Assembly (NCBI GenBank): GCA_947626815.1
Contig: CANQTN010000011.1
Location: 1-55,328 of the forward strand
Reading direction: 5' to 3'
Length of the DNA stretch: 55,328 bases
DNA from: an uncultured Clostridia bacterium
GTDB taxonomy: Bacteria; Bacillota; Clostridia; TANB77; CAG-508
Position numbers and translations under genes: made by a program
Part shown: positions 9,870 through 18,894 of the stretch, one piece after another
Layout: the number at the start of each line of letters is the position of its first letter
Numbering within the stretch: position 1 is the stretch's first letter
Notes under the pieces: generated by a model
Databases searched by the model: none
What the model saw: the letters and a program-made list of their open reading frames with translations, nothing else
Told to the model about the DNA's origin: nothing

Positions 9870-10076
9870 TCATTTTTTATGTGCTTCACTTGCACAATAA
9901 TAGCATCCATCCACATTATCAAAATATCTTCTAGCTTCTCTCACAGCTTCTTTGGCATCTGAAAAATACCCTAGATATATTCTGTTTTGTGGCTCTGGCA
10001 TTCTATGACATCCATCTTTATGAACTTCATGTTCTCCAGTTGGTTGTGCATTTCTATTTACATAGTATCTTTCCAT
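9870..10076 (-). CDS. Small Cys/His-rich protein of unknown function
   Basis: A 68-residue protein, unnamed to me. It has conserved-looking His16, His19, Cys23, His24, Cys58, Cys61 and His66, including a CxxC near the end, so zinc binding is plausible. It is short, polar and lacks a signal. The ATG at 10076 is preceded by AAGGAG. It opens the restriction operon: the half-hsdS starts 46 nt later, after a hairpin. I recall similar small proteins near type I restriction genes but cannot give a family. It could be an accessory or regulatory factor; that is inference from position. Confidence 0.75.
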   Translation of the reverse strand: MERYYVNRNAQPTGEHEVHKDGCHRMPEPQNRIYLGYFSDAKEAVREARRYFDNVDGCYYCASEAHKK

Positions 10077-10188
10077 CTTTTCTGCTCCTTTCTTCTTAAA
10101 TTGAACAGAAAAGGCATTAATAATGTTGCATTTTTATTATCTAAATGATATAATTATAATATAAATTAAACATACATTATTATGTTTT

Positions 10189-10225
10189 AAGTCTTTAACA
10201 AGTACCAGTTGTTGGAGACTTTTTT
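10189..10225 (+). terminator. Orphan plus-strand terminator-like hairpin
   Basis: AAGTCT and inner AACA pair with TGTT and AGACTT, followed by a run of six T on the plus strand. No plus-strand gene precedes it, so it may belong to an unrecognised short RNA or a decayed gene. The rest of 10077-10322 is AT-rich and shows nothing else I can name. Confidence 0.35.
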
Positions 10226-10322
10226 CTGTTCTAACAAAGTTTTATCATATTTTTCTAAAAAAGTCAAGTAAAAATTTATTGTTTTGTTTGATATTTTTAT
10301 TTTAGAACAAAATTTTATTGTT

Positions 10323-11176
10323 TTATCTAACTTTATTTTTATCTTTAGATTTATTTTTCTCATTTTGTTTTTTCCACTTCTCCTCTTCAATATAGTTAAT
10401 ATTTTCAACCACCTCATTAGTTCTCTCAACAATATCATTGCAATACCAAATTTCCTTTTTCGTATTTTTAATCTTGTCAGTTACTTTTATAATTTCTTCA
10501 GTAATAACATCTTTTTCAGCACCAACATCCATACTCTTTCGCTTATAATATAATCTGTTTCTTTCATTGTATAAATCTCTTAAATTTTCTATACTTTTTT
10601 CCTTATAACTTTTTACATCTTTTAAAGTTTCCAACTTATATTTACAAATTAAATTTGATTCTGCTGTATATTGATCTAATTTTCTTACTGCTTTTGTCAT
10701 CTCTGGAGACATCTTATATTGTTGCTGTTTTTTTAGATAAACTCTTATATTTCTTTTATGTGGTTCTTTTCTAATACTCAACTTTCCAGCTCTATAATAA
10801 TATTTGTATCCCATTGAACTTAATATACTTTCAAATTGTCTTAAACTTAATGCGTGGCTTATTGCATAATCTAAATCTTCTTTTACAAATTGAACATACT
10901 CAGATTCTCTAGTGTCTTTCTTATAATAATTTTCAAAGTTAATTCCAGACTTGCAACTTTTTTCTTTTAAAACACTTAATCCATATTCTTCACAAATTTC
11001 ATCAGATGTTTTTCTGTTTTACTACTATTCGTTGCATATCTTAAAACATCTCTTACAGTTTCATATTTATCCATACCATAATCGTAATATTCATTTTTAG
11101 TTTTCTTTTTATTTGTTACATAATTTACTGCGTTATCTATTCTTTATTCCACTTTCCATAATTTTGTCGTTGCCAT
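10323..11176 (-). pseudogene. Relaxase (mobilisation) gene remnant with internal deletion
   Basis: Reading from the ATG at 11176 gives MATTKLWKV, then a TAA, then RIDNAVNYVTNKKKT and KYETVRDVLRYATNS, matching the N-terminus of Firmicute MobP-type relaxases. A junction and frame change near 11020 then joins directly to a C-terminal part with EEYGLSVLKE, SHALSLRQFESILSSMGYKY and PHKRNIRV, open from 10814 to 10323. The middle of the protein, where the catalytic His cluster should lie, is missing. It is therefore a relic of an integrative mobilisable element, next to the restriction operon, which may have travelled with it. Confidence 0.82.
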
Positions 11177-11210
11177 AAAATTTCTCCTTTCTTTTTTATA
11201 AAAATGAAAT

Positions 11211-11253
11211 TGGGGAATTTTCCCCATATTGAATTTCGAGCTGATGAAATTCA
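11211..11253. other. Paired inverted repeats upstream of relaxase remnant (possible oriT relic)
   Basis: A G+C-rich perfect palindrome, TGGGGAATTTTCCCCA (11211-11226), is followed by a second hairpin, TGAATTTC/GAAATTCA (11230-11253). Both lie 35-80 nt upstream of the relaxase start. Transfer origins of mobilisable elements usually sit here and consist of such repeats. There is no direct evidence of nicking. Confidence 0.35.
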
Positions 11254-11314
11254 TTGCTTTCTAATTCAAAAATATCCTATTTATATCACCACTTTACTAC
11301 CTCATTAAAAATAT

Positions 11315-11351
11315 AAAAGTACCTGAATCTTTTAAAAATCCAGGCACTTTT
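11315..11351 (-). terminator. Terminator after AIPR operon
   Basis: AAAAGTxCCTGxATC-type arms pair across an A/T loop (11315-11351). Reading minus, the stem ends in ACTTTT followed by ATATTTTT. It lies 10 nt after the stop of the small 11361-11576 frame and marks the end of the AIPR transcript. Confidence 0.7.
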
Positions 11352-11360
11352 AATTTATAT

Positions 11361-11576
11361 TTAAATCATAAATCTAATATAATGTCTTCTTCTAAATTTC
11401 ATTTTTCTTTCATGTTCACTTATAACTCCACATTGTACTGTTTTATATCCTAATGATTTAATTACTCTAAAAGTAGTAATGCAATTATCAAGGACATACG
11501 CATGAAATTTAGTTAAATCAAAAGATTTTATGTCATAATAAGTAAATATTTTAATCTGCTGTCCATCTGCTCTCAA
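11361..11576 (-). CDS. Small unknown protein overlapping AIPR gene end
   Basis: A possible 71-residue protein starting at a TTG (11576) inside the end of the AIPR gene and running to just before the terminator. It is basic at the C-terminus (ERKMKFRRRHYIRFM) and has no recognisable domain. No clear ribosome site precedes it, so translation would depend on coupling with the AIPR stop 26 nt downstream of its start. It may equally be a read-through relic. It is kept because it fills the space exactly between the AIPR stop and the terminator. Confidence 0.35.
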   Translation of the reverse strand: MRADGQQIKIFTYYDIKSFDLTKFHAYVLDNCITTFRVIKSLGYKTVQCGVISEHERKMKFRRRHYIRFMI

Positions 11577-13323
11577 AATCAGTTGTTTCCATTTTTAGTC
11601 CTTCATTTATTTTTTTTGAAATTTCGTTTCCACCCTCAATAAATTTTAATGTACCCATTTGATTTCTTACTGAATCTCTTATATTTTTTAATGATGCTTT
11701 TGCTTTAATCCAATTTTGAGGGCTGAATATTTTTCCATTATCTGTTGCCTCTGCTGATGCACTTTCAAAAGCCATATTTAAACTATTTCCTGCCATGTCT
11801 ATGATTTTTTCTAACAAGTTGCTGTCTTTTAGTAATTTTAATGCTTTTGCAGGATTTGGAACTGATTCTGGCATTCTATTTACTTCGCAGAAATAAACTG
11901 AAATTGCATATAATTGATGATATGATGCATATGCTTTCATCGCAAGTAAAGCAGGATTCAAATTCATAGGGTTTTCAAAATTCCATCTTTCTATTACAGC
12001 TTTGTATAATTCATTTAATGCCTGCATTTTTTCAGGTGCATAGTCTTTATAAAATAATTGATTGAAATATTTATCAAATATTTTTGTTTCACTATAAGAT
12101 ATTGTTGGTCTTTGAGAATGCCAAGCTATTAATTGTTTTCCTAAATCTGTTAAGTCAATTATATGATTGGTATTATATTTAGCGGTATTTGCACTTTCTC
12201 CTCTTTTTGTTATAAAATATCCATCTGTGTATTTTTGTTCATATGCTTTTTTCATTGATAAAACCGCTTTGTCATTACTCCTTAAGTCTCTTGCTTTAAC
12301 TGTACTTTGTGAGTTAGTTGATATACTAATCTTATCAGCTTTTTCCTGATTGTCTATTTCATAAAATCTAAACATTACATATCCACCACAAGAATTTTTT
12401 ACAGACTCACTGCAAGAATAAATTGTACTTAAAGATTGGCATCCATTAACTACATTTAATTCTTTTGTACTTAATGTGTTTCCTTCTAATGTAATTTTAG
12501 AACAAATTGCAGTTATTCCATTGTGCAATAGAAAAAAGTCTTCAGAATTATTTTTTATAGTTTTTGCAATCCCTTTATTGACCTTGTTACTGGTTCCTAA
12601 TGATTGTCTTACATTTTTTCTAAATAAACTGCCATCGTGAATACCAGGTATTTGAATACATTCTTTTAATGGAATAGCTGCGATTATAGCTTTAGTTCCA
12701 TCTAAATCGATTTCAATACATTTGTCTTTATCAACTTTAAAATCAAAATTGATATATGGTCTATTTTTATTTAATGCTTCTTCATATTTAAATTGTAAAG
12801 TTGTTTTATCAACTAAATAAATATTAGCACTTAAGTCTTCATTTTCATTTAATTCTTTTTGAAAAACAAGAAAATCTTTATAGGCTGGTTCTGTTAAAGT
12901 AGCTGTAGTTATAAGTTCAAAACATATAGAGTAGTCTTCTTCTATTGCTTGAGATATTTCATTTATTTTTATTTTCAATTTGTCATTTGCATTTTCTTGT
13001 AATCTTTGTAAGTCTTTTATTTGAACCCATGAAGATAAAACTTCTCTTAATGGTTCAGCATCAATTGTTTCTCCTGAATAAAATTTTCCTTGTATTATAT
13101 ATATAATAGAGTCTTGATTGTCAATATAAACTGCATCTATTTGCTTGTCTCCTGCTCCATCAGTTATACATTCTTTGGTTTCAACTATGTCTAAATTATG
13201 TATATTTCTTAAATACCATGCAACAAATCTTTGTCCATCATTAGAATAGTTTTCTTTATAGTAGTCTTCTTTAATTGCTTCATTTATTTTTACAGTTATA
13301 TCTTCTTCCATATTTAATCTCAT
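11551..13323 (-). CDS. AIPR-family abortive phage infection protein
   Basis: A 590-residue protein of the AIPR (abortive infection phage resistance) type. The N-terminal ~90 residues look like a Mrr/PD-(D/E)XK nuclease core: GDKQIDAVYI with Asp63, then IIQGKFYSG with Gln78 and Lys80. The central AIPR part includes FRKNVRQSLG, LLHNGITAICSK and NVVNGCQSLSTI, typical of the family. It would act in the cytoplasm as a phage-triggered nuclease; the trigger is unknown. The start is either the ATG at 13323 or the one at 13311; AGGAAGGA is close to the first. It is transcribed alone or with a small downstream frame, behind a large palindrome. Confidence 0.88.
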   Translation of the reverse strand: MRLNMEEDITVKINEAIKEDYYKENYSNDGQRFVAWYLRNIHNLDIVETKECITDGAGDKQIDAVYIDNQDSIIYIIQGKFYSGETIDAEPLREVLSSWVQIKDLQRLQENANDKLKIKINEISQAIEEDYSICFELITTATLTEPAYKDFLVFQKELNENEDLSANIYLVDKTTLQFKYEEALNKNRPYINFDFKVDKDKCIEIDLDGTKAIIAAIPLKECIQIPGIHDGSLFRKNVRQSLGTSNKVNKGIAKTIKNNSEDFFLLHNGITAICSKITLEGNTLSTKELNVVNGCQSLSTIYSCSESVKNSCGGYVMFRFYEIDNQEKADKISISTNSQSTVKARDLRSNDKAVLSMKKAYEQKYTDGYFITKRGESANTAKYNTNHIIDLTDLGKQLIAWHSQRPTISYSETKIFDKYFNQLFYKDYAPEKMQALNELYKAVIERWNFENPMNLNPALLAMKAYASYHQLYAISVYFCEVNRMPESVPNPAKALKLLKDSNLLEKIIDMAGNSLNMAFESASAEATDNGKIFSPQNWIKAKASLKNIRDSVRNQMGTLKFIEGGNEISKKINEGLKMETTDFESRWTAD

Positions 13324-13345
13324 TCCTTCCTAAGGCACAAATCTG

Positions 13346-13466
13346 GTTTGAAAAGAATTAAATTTTGGCTAGGAAAACGAGTTTGAAATTTATGAGGCGT
13401 ACTTTTGGTACGTTGATTAAATTTCAAATGATGTTTGGCAACGCCAAAATTGTAATTATTTTTCAA
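13346..13466. other. 121-nt three-tier nested palindrome upstream of AIPR gene
   Basis: The outer arms (13346-13369 and 13443-13466) match over about 24 nt with small gaps, including AATTTTGGC/GCCAAAATT. The middle arms are TTTGAAATTTA (13382-13392) and TAAATTTCAAA (13418-13428), and the tip is CGTAC (13398-13402)/GTACG (13408-13412). Unequal internal loops separate the tiers. It begins 22 nt upstream of the AIPR start, so the minus-strand leader could fold into it. It could instead be a dead miniature transposon. The rest of 13324-13564 shows nothing else. Confidence 0.75.
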
Positions 13467-13564
13467 CCTTTCTCCTCTAATGTGTTCAATTATATCATAT
13501 TTATTTGGAAAAATAAACTAATTTTTTTAAAATACAACTTTCTTGTAATTTCTCTTAATCCTTT

Positions 13565-14053
13565 TTAAGTACATTCTTTTATATACGCACTTTTTACTAT
13601 ACCTTTTTCATCAAAATTAATATCTAGTTCATAATATTTTGTACTATAGCACTCTCCCCAAAGCCATTCTTCACGTATTGTTCCCGCCCCATAATTATAA
13701 TCTGTATAATTCTTTCCAGATAATTGATAAGTATCTTTGTTTGCTGGTTCTCCTAATAATGCAACAACTTCTTCTTCGGATAATCCAATAAGGCTTTTAT
13801 TATCAACCATTTCATTTCTTTTTATGTATTTCTCATCAATTATTTCATTTCTATAATTACTTAGCACAATACATACACAAACTGAAATAATAACAATTAA
13901 TATTATTTTAAATGTTTTACTTATAGATTTTGTTTTCAGTATCCATATTGTAATAAATAAAATTAATGCTGCTATTCCTATGTATTTTGTGTATGTCATT
14001 AAAATCATCCATAAAATCCCTAAAATATTAACTATAGAATTAATAATCACCAT
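13565..14053 (-). CDS. Membrane-anchored BamE/SmpA-like domain protein (paralog 1)
   Basis: A 162-residue protein with two or three N-terminal membrane segments (about 5-25, 26-42 and 48-66) and a C-terminal extracytoplasmic domain. That domain contains SLIGLSEEEVVALLGEPA, a YNYGAG turn and an LDINFDEKGIV strand. The 'IGLSxEQVxxLLGxP' start is typical of SmpA/OmlA (BamE-like) folds. Two relatives lie nearby (19786-20265 intact, 15412-16024 broken), so this is a local paralog family. The function in a Gram-positive is unknown. It is a single gene with AAGGAAG before the ATG. Confidence 0.75.
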   Translation of the reverse strand: MVIINSIVNILGILWMILMTYTKYIGIAALILFITIWILKTKSISKTFKIILIVIISVCVCIVLSNYRNEIIDEKYIKRNEMVDNKSLIGLSEEEVVALLGEPANKDTYQLSGKNYTDYNYGAGTIREEWLWGECYSTKYYELDINFDEKGIVKSAYIKECT

Positions 14054-14106
14054 TTTATTTGTCTTCCTTATAAATTACTATTTATTTGATAAAATTATAG
14101 CAAAAA

Positions 14107-14136
14107 AGCAAGTAATTGTAAATATATTTACTTGCT
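14107..14136 (-). terminator. Terminator of flavin reductase gene
   Basis: AGCAAGTAA pairs with TTACTTGCT around an AT loop. On the minus strand the stem is followed by TTTTTTGC. It lies between the flavin reductase gene and the next minus-strand gene. Confidence 0.8.
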
Positions 14137-14193
14137 CATACAAATTGTGATTTGTCAAAATAATTATAATATAAAAGACAAATATTTTCTAAC

Positions 14194-14760
14194 TTATTTT
14201 TTTAGTTGTAATCCATCCTTAAAAGCCTCTCCAACTCTTTCAGTAACTTTATAATATCCATGTGTATATGGATCAAATGCAATTGCATTTACTTTTGCAA
14301 TATCTATTTTATCTTCATTCATTACACTTTCATCAGCTGTTACATTAACCACTTTTCCAATAACTCCTGCTCCATACTCATCATTTTGGTATTCTATAAA
14401 TTCGCATTCAAAACAAATTGGAAATTCGTTTATAATTGGTGCATCTACATTTTCTGATTTTGTTACTGAAAGTCCAGTATTCTCAAATTTGTTTGATGTA
14501 TTATTTCCTGATACCACTCCAAAATAATCTGCTTCTGTAACATGTTTACTATCTGCAATACTTACTGTAAATGCTTTTCTTTCTTTAATATTTTTTACAG
14601 TTTTATGGGTTTCTGTTAAGTTTAATATAACTTGATTTCTTGATAACATAGTCCCCCATGCTGCATTCATTACATCAACACTTCCATCTTCATTATATGT
14701 TGCAACCATTAATACTGGCATTGGGAATATTGCCTCTGTATTTTTAATATTTTTTCTCAT
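14194..14760 (-). CDS. Flavin reductase-like FMN-binding protein
   Basis: A 188-residue protein of the flavin reductase-like (flavoredoxin) family. It opens with a PMPVLMVATYNEDGSVDVMN strand pair and continues with an N(L)TETHKTVKNI segment and KAFTVSIADSK, which build the FMN-binding split barrel. It ends with a short tail. The length is normal. It should be cytoplasmic and bind FMN for electron transfer from NAD(P)H or ferredoxin; the partner is unknown. It stands alone, with AGGAGG before the ATG and a terminator 58 nt after the stop. Typical of anaerobes. Confidence 0.9.
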   Translation of the reverse strand: MRKNIKNTEAIFPMPVLMVATYNEDGSVDVMNAAWGTMLSRNQVILNLTETHKTVKNIKERKAFTVSIADSKHVTEADYFGVVSGNNTSNKFENTGLSVTKSENVDAPIINEFPICFECEFIEYQNDEYGAGVIGKVVNVTADESVMNEDKIDIAKVNAIAFDPYTHGYYKVTERVGEAFKDGLQLKK

Positions 14761-14846
14761 TAAAATTCCTCCTTTTAAACTTTTTTCTTATATTATCATA
14801 AAAATAGATAATTAACAACTAATCCTCTGCTTCTGTTTATTGTAAA

Positions 14847-15371
14847 TTATTTTTCAAACTTAACAATTACATTATCATTCCCTAAATCAGGTAAATTATT
14901 AATATGACCTATTTTAGTATAATTATAGTTCGTATCAAATGATTTATAGAAAATAACTAAACAATCACTACCATAAAGCATTATATCTCCACTTTCAATA
15001 TGTCTAGGATTTATTGGATTTGTAGGTAATGAATTATCCATATAAACATATTTTTCGTTTCCATTTAGTTCTTTCATATTAAATTCTTGTGGTAATTGAC
15101 TTATAAATTCTTTTGCAGTTTCATTATTTTCAATTGTTGCATTATATTTTTTGCTATTTATACTCACATTAATGTTTATAACATTTTCCATAGTTTCATT
15201 TACCTCATTTTTATTACCGTTTTCATCTTGATATACATTTCCACTATTATAATCTTCGGTAATTTTTATTAATGGTCTATTATCAAATACTTTTGCTTGT
15301 ATTGTGTCAATTAATATAATAACAACTAAAATAACAAAAATTATTAGAAATATTTTTATACATTTTTTCAT
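14847..15371 (-). CDS. Membrane-anchored cyclophilin-like fold protein
   Basis: A 174-residue protein with an N-terminal hydrophobic helix (about 4-23), then a linker and a ~115-residue domain from about residue 60. The domain carries SKKYNATIENNETAKEF, QLPQEFNMKELNGNEKYVY, SGDIMLYG and DCLVIFYKSF, the pattern of the bacterial cyclophilin-like family (a beta barrel similar to cyclophilin, without proven isomerase activity). It should lie outside the membrane. There is no Cys near a signal cleavage site, so it is anchored by the helix rather than lipidated. The role is unknown; it is a single gene with a good ribosome site. Confidence 0.82.
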   Translation of the reverse strand: MKKCIKIFLIIFVILVVIILIDTIQAKVFDNRPLIKITEDYNSGNVYQDENGNKNEVNETMENVININVSINSKKYNATIENNETAKEFISQLPQEFNMKELNGNEKYVYMDNSLPTNPINPRHIESGDIMLYGSDCLVIFYKSFDTNYNYTKIGHINNLPDLGNDNVIVKFEK

Positions 15372-15411
15372 AACATACCTTCCAAAATATAAATTACTAT
15401 CTGCCTATAAT

Positions 15412-16024
15412 CTAATCCGACATCTTTATATAGGTGGATTTTACTTTCCAATTTTCGTTAAATATAATCGTAAGATAATAAAAATCTTTATGACTTGATA
15501 TATAATCAGATATTTGTCCTGCATTATAGTAATATACATATTCATCATATTTACTTTGACTTCCGTTCGCCTAATAATTCTACCACTTGTTCTTTCGATA
15601 ATCCTATAAGACTTTGATTGTCAGCTATTTCTTTCATTTTTACATAAGTATCATCAGGTCTTTCACTTGCAAACTTATACCATAAAGGAGTTAATCCTAA
15701 AGCTGTAATACTACAAATAACTATAGTTGTTATATATAATATTTCTTGTTTTTCCTCTTTTACTTTTTTCTTTATTAAGTATGTTACTATAATAGCTATT
15801 ATTACACCTATTATATATGGGAAAAAAAGTATTACCAAAAAATAGAAAACCATTAAAATTCCAAGAATAATACCTTTAATTTTCCCTATTACCATTACAA
15901 ATAATATCAATGGAATAATTATTTTTATTTTATTTTTTTCTTTTATTCCTTTATAAAAAATGTAAACACAAAAAATAACAGCTAGCATTATTGGTATTCC
16001 AGTCAAAAGTGCAATTAAAACCAT
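15412..16024 (-). pseudogene. Frameshifted BamE/SmpA-like membrane protein (paralog 2)
   Basis: From the ATG at 16024 the frame encodes several membrane helices and the start of the C-terminal domain, SLIGLSKEQVVELLGE, then stops early at 15551. Shifting frame just before the stop restores the rest: GSQSKYDEYVYYYNAGQISD, then FYYLTIIFNENWKVKS, ending at TAG 15412-15414. This aligns with the intact paralog at 19786-20265 (YYYDAGKITDY, FYELRIIFD). It is a single frameshift, so decay may be recent, or a sequencing error is possible. Confidence 0.8.
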
Positions 16025-16122
16025 GATTCAATATCTCCGCATAAATTACTATTTTATTTATATATATTATTATAAGAATAGATAATTTGCAACTAACTAT
16101 CTGCTCTATAACTTGTAATTTG

Positions 16123-16300
16123 TTATTGCCATTCCCATTTTGAGTAATATTTGTTTGTAGAAAATACAACATACTCTTTTTCATTACCATTACTATATAC
16201 TAACATTGCTCCCATTTGTTCTTTTGGTACAGAATGAAATCCTCTACTTTCCATATATTCATCCAAATATTGTCCATCACTTTTATTTGATATATTAAAC
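16123..16300 (-). pseudogene. C-terminal fragment of an unknown gene
   Basis: Directly after the gshF stop an open frame without a start codon runs to TAA at 16123-16125. It encodes SDGQYLDEYMESRGFHSV and YSNGNEKEYVVFSTNKYYSK, ending in WEWQ. This looks like the C-terminal end of a secreted or membrane protein. The 5' part is missing, probably deleted when the sequence was joined to gshF. The parent family is not known to me. Confidence 0.5.
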
Positions 16301-18460
16301 TTAATCTTCTATTAAATTAAGTAATTTAAGTATTGCAATTCCTGCTTTAACTCCTTTTCCTTCTGCAGGGCATTCATTTACAAGAATTCCAGGGTTATCA
16401 TTTAACTCTATAACTTTATAGTCCGTTGAGTTAAAATCATCTATTATAATATCTACTCCGCATATTTTTGCATTATATATTTTTACTAATTTTTCTGCAA
16501 TTTTCTTGAAGTAATCTGGCATCTCTTCAAATACTGCAATTGGCTCTCCACCTTTACTTACATTTGAAACTTTATGAAGGAATATTCTTTCATCCTTTGC
16601 TGGTACATAGTCTAATGAATATCCTTGTTCTGCGAGATAATCAAGCATAAGCTGATTTACTACTATTTTTCTATCCAATCTAACAAATGCTGGACTTTTA
16701 GTTTTTTCAGCTATTAGTTGCTTTATTGTAGATACTCCATCTCCAACAACGCTTGTACGTCTTCTCCAAGCTACATGTATACACTTGCCGTCTATTACCA
16801 AAAATCTATATTCATTTCCTTTTACATATTCTTCTATTAATACATCTGTATCAAATGTAAAAGCATAGTCAATTGCAGTAGTTAGCTCTTTTTCTGAGAC
16901 TTGGTTATCTAATATTGTAATTCCATCTCCATAATTTGTGCTTCTAGGTTTAACAACTACTTTTTTACCTACTAAACTTTTAATTATTCTTTTCATTTTT
17001 TCTTTGCTCATTTTGTTGTTAAGATATGTACATTTAGGAGTATCTATTCCATTTTCTATCATTATTCTTTTAGTATACATTTTATCATCTGTGATAAATG
17101 GATAAATATATGAGTCTTTAGAAGTTTTTGATGCTTGAATTACACATTCTTTTATTTTACCATTGTCAAATTCCACAAAACTTTTCTTTTCATTTATTAT
17201 TCTATAATTAATACCTCTTGAAATAGCATCTTTTATCAATATATGTGTTGATGCTTCTAATTCAGGATATCCTGTTATTTTATATCTCATTTCTTCTGCT
17301 TCTTTGCTATATTTGTTTGCTAAATTTAATATTCCTTTTAACAAACCATCTTTGTCAGCAATTTTTAGTACATCCTCTGCTAAAGTATTTCCATCTGTCA
17401 TAACATTGTTTAGATATTTTTCTATAGTTTCTTCAAAATCAAGTCCTAATTCTTCATTTATTTCTTTATATGATTTTAATTCTTCAATAAGTTCTTGTTT
17501 TTTTATTTCATCTAAGCCTTCTCTTGCAACATCTTTATAGTAATATTCCTTAACTTTATCTTCGTCCTCAAGTAGACATTTTATTAAGAACATTACTGTT
17601 ATGTCCATTTGTTCCTTGTTTATTCCGCATTTATCAAATGGGTTTATATCGCATAGTCTAACTTCTATATGATTTATTGTTCCCACTTCAAGTTCTTTTA
17701 GTGTAAAATTTTTATGTTTTGACTTTGCTCTAATTGGTTCATAAACTTCTTTTGCTGTTCTAATTTGCTTATCTTCTATTGACTTTCTGATTGATTTTAT
17801 ATATTCTTCTTTGTTTAATAAATCTACCTCTATTTTTCTAGTATTTGTAAAACCACTTTTTTCTGTATTTCTTAAAGATAATTTGCTTGTCACATCTTCT
17901 CCTAATTGTAATGGAGTTGCTCCAAAAACATACATTAGTATCCATGCTTTTTTCATAAATACTCTCATTATTTTAAAATATGCATCATCTATTTTTTCTG
18001 GAATACCCCCATATTTCTTTTTTATTCTGTCAAAAAGAATATCTGTAAAATTAAAGTTTACATGTATTCCAGACATACAATGCATTTTATATCCGTATTT
18101 TTTATATAAATACATTTCATATTCATGTTCATCTTCAAAATCTCCATAATCTCCCCAAGGGAAATCTTCTTCTTTTGGAAGTATACATTGCATACTATAT
18201 GGCCATATTAGTTCGTTTCTATTGTTTAACTCACATAAAACAACATTTGTAATCTCATTTAGCTTTTCATAGCATTCTTTAGTGTCTTTACATGCTGGCG
18301 TTCTTAATTCTAGTTGTGCTTCACCCCAGTCCGTTGTAATAAAATTGTTTTTCATTCTATCTGCAAAAGCCTCTGGATGTAGTTTTTGTGATAATTTTCC
18401 TTCTTCATCACACCTTAAACCTTCTCTTTCTATTCCAATATTGTAAAGGTCTTCTTCCAT
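16301..18460 (-). CDS. gshF: Bifunctional glutamate-cysteine ligase/glutathione synthetase
   Basis: A 719-residue fusion enzyme making glutathione from Glu, Cys and Gly. Residues 1-~400 are the gamma-glutamylcysteine ligase part: GIEREGLR near 9-16, WGEAQLELRTP near 45-55 and MSGIHVNFNF near 130. Residues ~420-719 are an ATP-grasp domain with VVKPRSTNYGDGI, VIEEYVKGNEYRF and a metal-binding end (VIELNDNPGI). The length is near the usual 750. It has its own sigma-A-like promoter (18526-18554) and an AGGAG ribosome site. In this anaerobe it probably supports oxidative or bile stress defence; that role is inference. Confidence 0.95.
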   Translation of the reverse strand: MEEDLYNIGIEREGLRCDEEGKLSQKLHPEAFADRMKNNFITTDWGEAQLELRTPACKDTKECYEKLNEITNVVLCELNNRNELIWPYSMQCILPKEEDFPWGDYGDFEDEHEYEMYLYKKYGYKMHCMSGIHVNFNFTDILFDRIKKKYGGIPEKIDDAYFKIMRVFMKKAWILMYVFGATPLQLGEDVTSKLSLRNTEKSGFTNTRKIEVDLLNKEEYIKSIRKSIEDKQIRTAKEVYEPIRAKSKHKNFTLKELEVGTINHIEVRLCDINPFDKCGINKEQMDITVMFLIKCLLEDEDKVKEYYYKDVAREGLDEIKKQELIEELKSYKEINEELGLDFEETIEKYLNNVMTDGNTLAEDVLKIADKDGLLKGILNLANKYSKEAEEMRYKITGYPELEASTHILIKDAISRGINYRIINEKKSFVEFDNGKIKECVIQASKTSKDSYIYPFITDDKMYTKRIMIENGIDTPKCTYLNNKMSKEKMKRIIKSLVGKKVVVKPRSTNYGDGITILDNQVSEKELTTAIDYAFTFDTDVLIEEYVKGNEYRFLVIDGKCIHVAWRRRTSVVGDGVSTIKQLIAEKTKSPAFVRLDRKIVVNQLMLDYLAEQGYSLDYVPAKDERIFLHKVSNVSKGGEPIAVFEEMPDYFKKIAEKLVKIYNAKICGVDIIIDDFNSTDYKVIELNDNPGILVNECPAEGKGVKAGIAILKLLNLIED

Positions 18461-18838
18461 ATTTAATTACTCCTTCTATGGTTTTATGATTCTCTAAAGC
18501 TAAACAATTGCTCATTGACTAGCATATTATACTACAAAAAAAATTGGATTTCAACATAATTATTCAATTTTATGTAATTCTTAAGAATTATAGTTCACTT
18601 TTATTTGCTCTTTTTTATATATAATCTGCTTATATTTAGGACTTATAGTTTGCTAATATATTCTCTTTTAATATATAATCTAAGAATTTTGTTTTAATAT
18701 TGAGTAATCATTATAAATATACTATTCCTATTATTATTTTTAAGCTTTTGTTCATTGTTATCACCTTTTATCTCTTTCTAATATTTACACGATTTTTTCT
18801 TATTTTTTATTGGAACTTTTTTAAGATTTATATAAAAA
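18461..18838. other. AT-rich intergenic region upstream of gshF
   Basis: About 380 nt without a credible gene on either strand. It holds the gshF promoter near its left end and otherwise long A/T runs. No riboswitch or repeat is recognised. Confidence 0.6.
18526..18554 (-). promoter_or_regulatory. gshF promoter
   Basis: On the minus strand: TTGAAA (18554-18549), a 17-nt spacer and TATAAT (18531-18526), about 65 nt upstream of the gshF ATG. A good sigma-A match; no operator is obvious. Confidence 0.75.
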
Positions 18839-18839
18839 A

Positions 18840-18859
18840 GTCTAGTATTTCTACTAGAC
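18840..18859 (-). terminator. Terminator after the chimeric pseudogene
   Basis: GTCTAGTA pairs with TACTAGAC around a 4-nt loop. On the minus strand it is followed by TTTTTTAT, a good intrinsic terminator. Confidence 0.8.
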
Positions 18860-18894
18860 CAACCATATAATTATTAAAATGCACGGAAAATAAA

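Noticed and set aside
10187..10438. 83-residue minus-strand frame
   Set aside because: It overlaps the end of the relaxase remnant in another frame; Lys/Ile-rich low-complexity code without start signals.
13346..13466. Retron-type ncRNA for the nested palindrome
   Set aside because: No reverse transcriptase gene is encoded nearby; the neighbour is an AIPR protein.
15951..16190. 79-residue minus-strand frame
   Set aside because: It spans the start of one pseudogene and a gene fragment in another frame; no family match or ribosome site.
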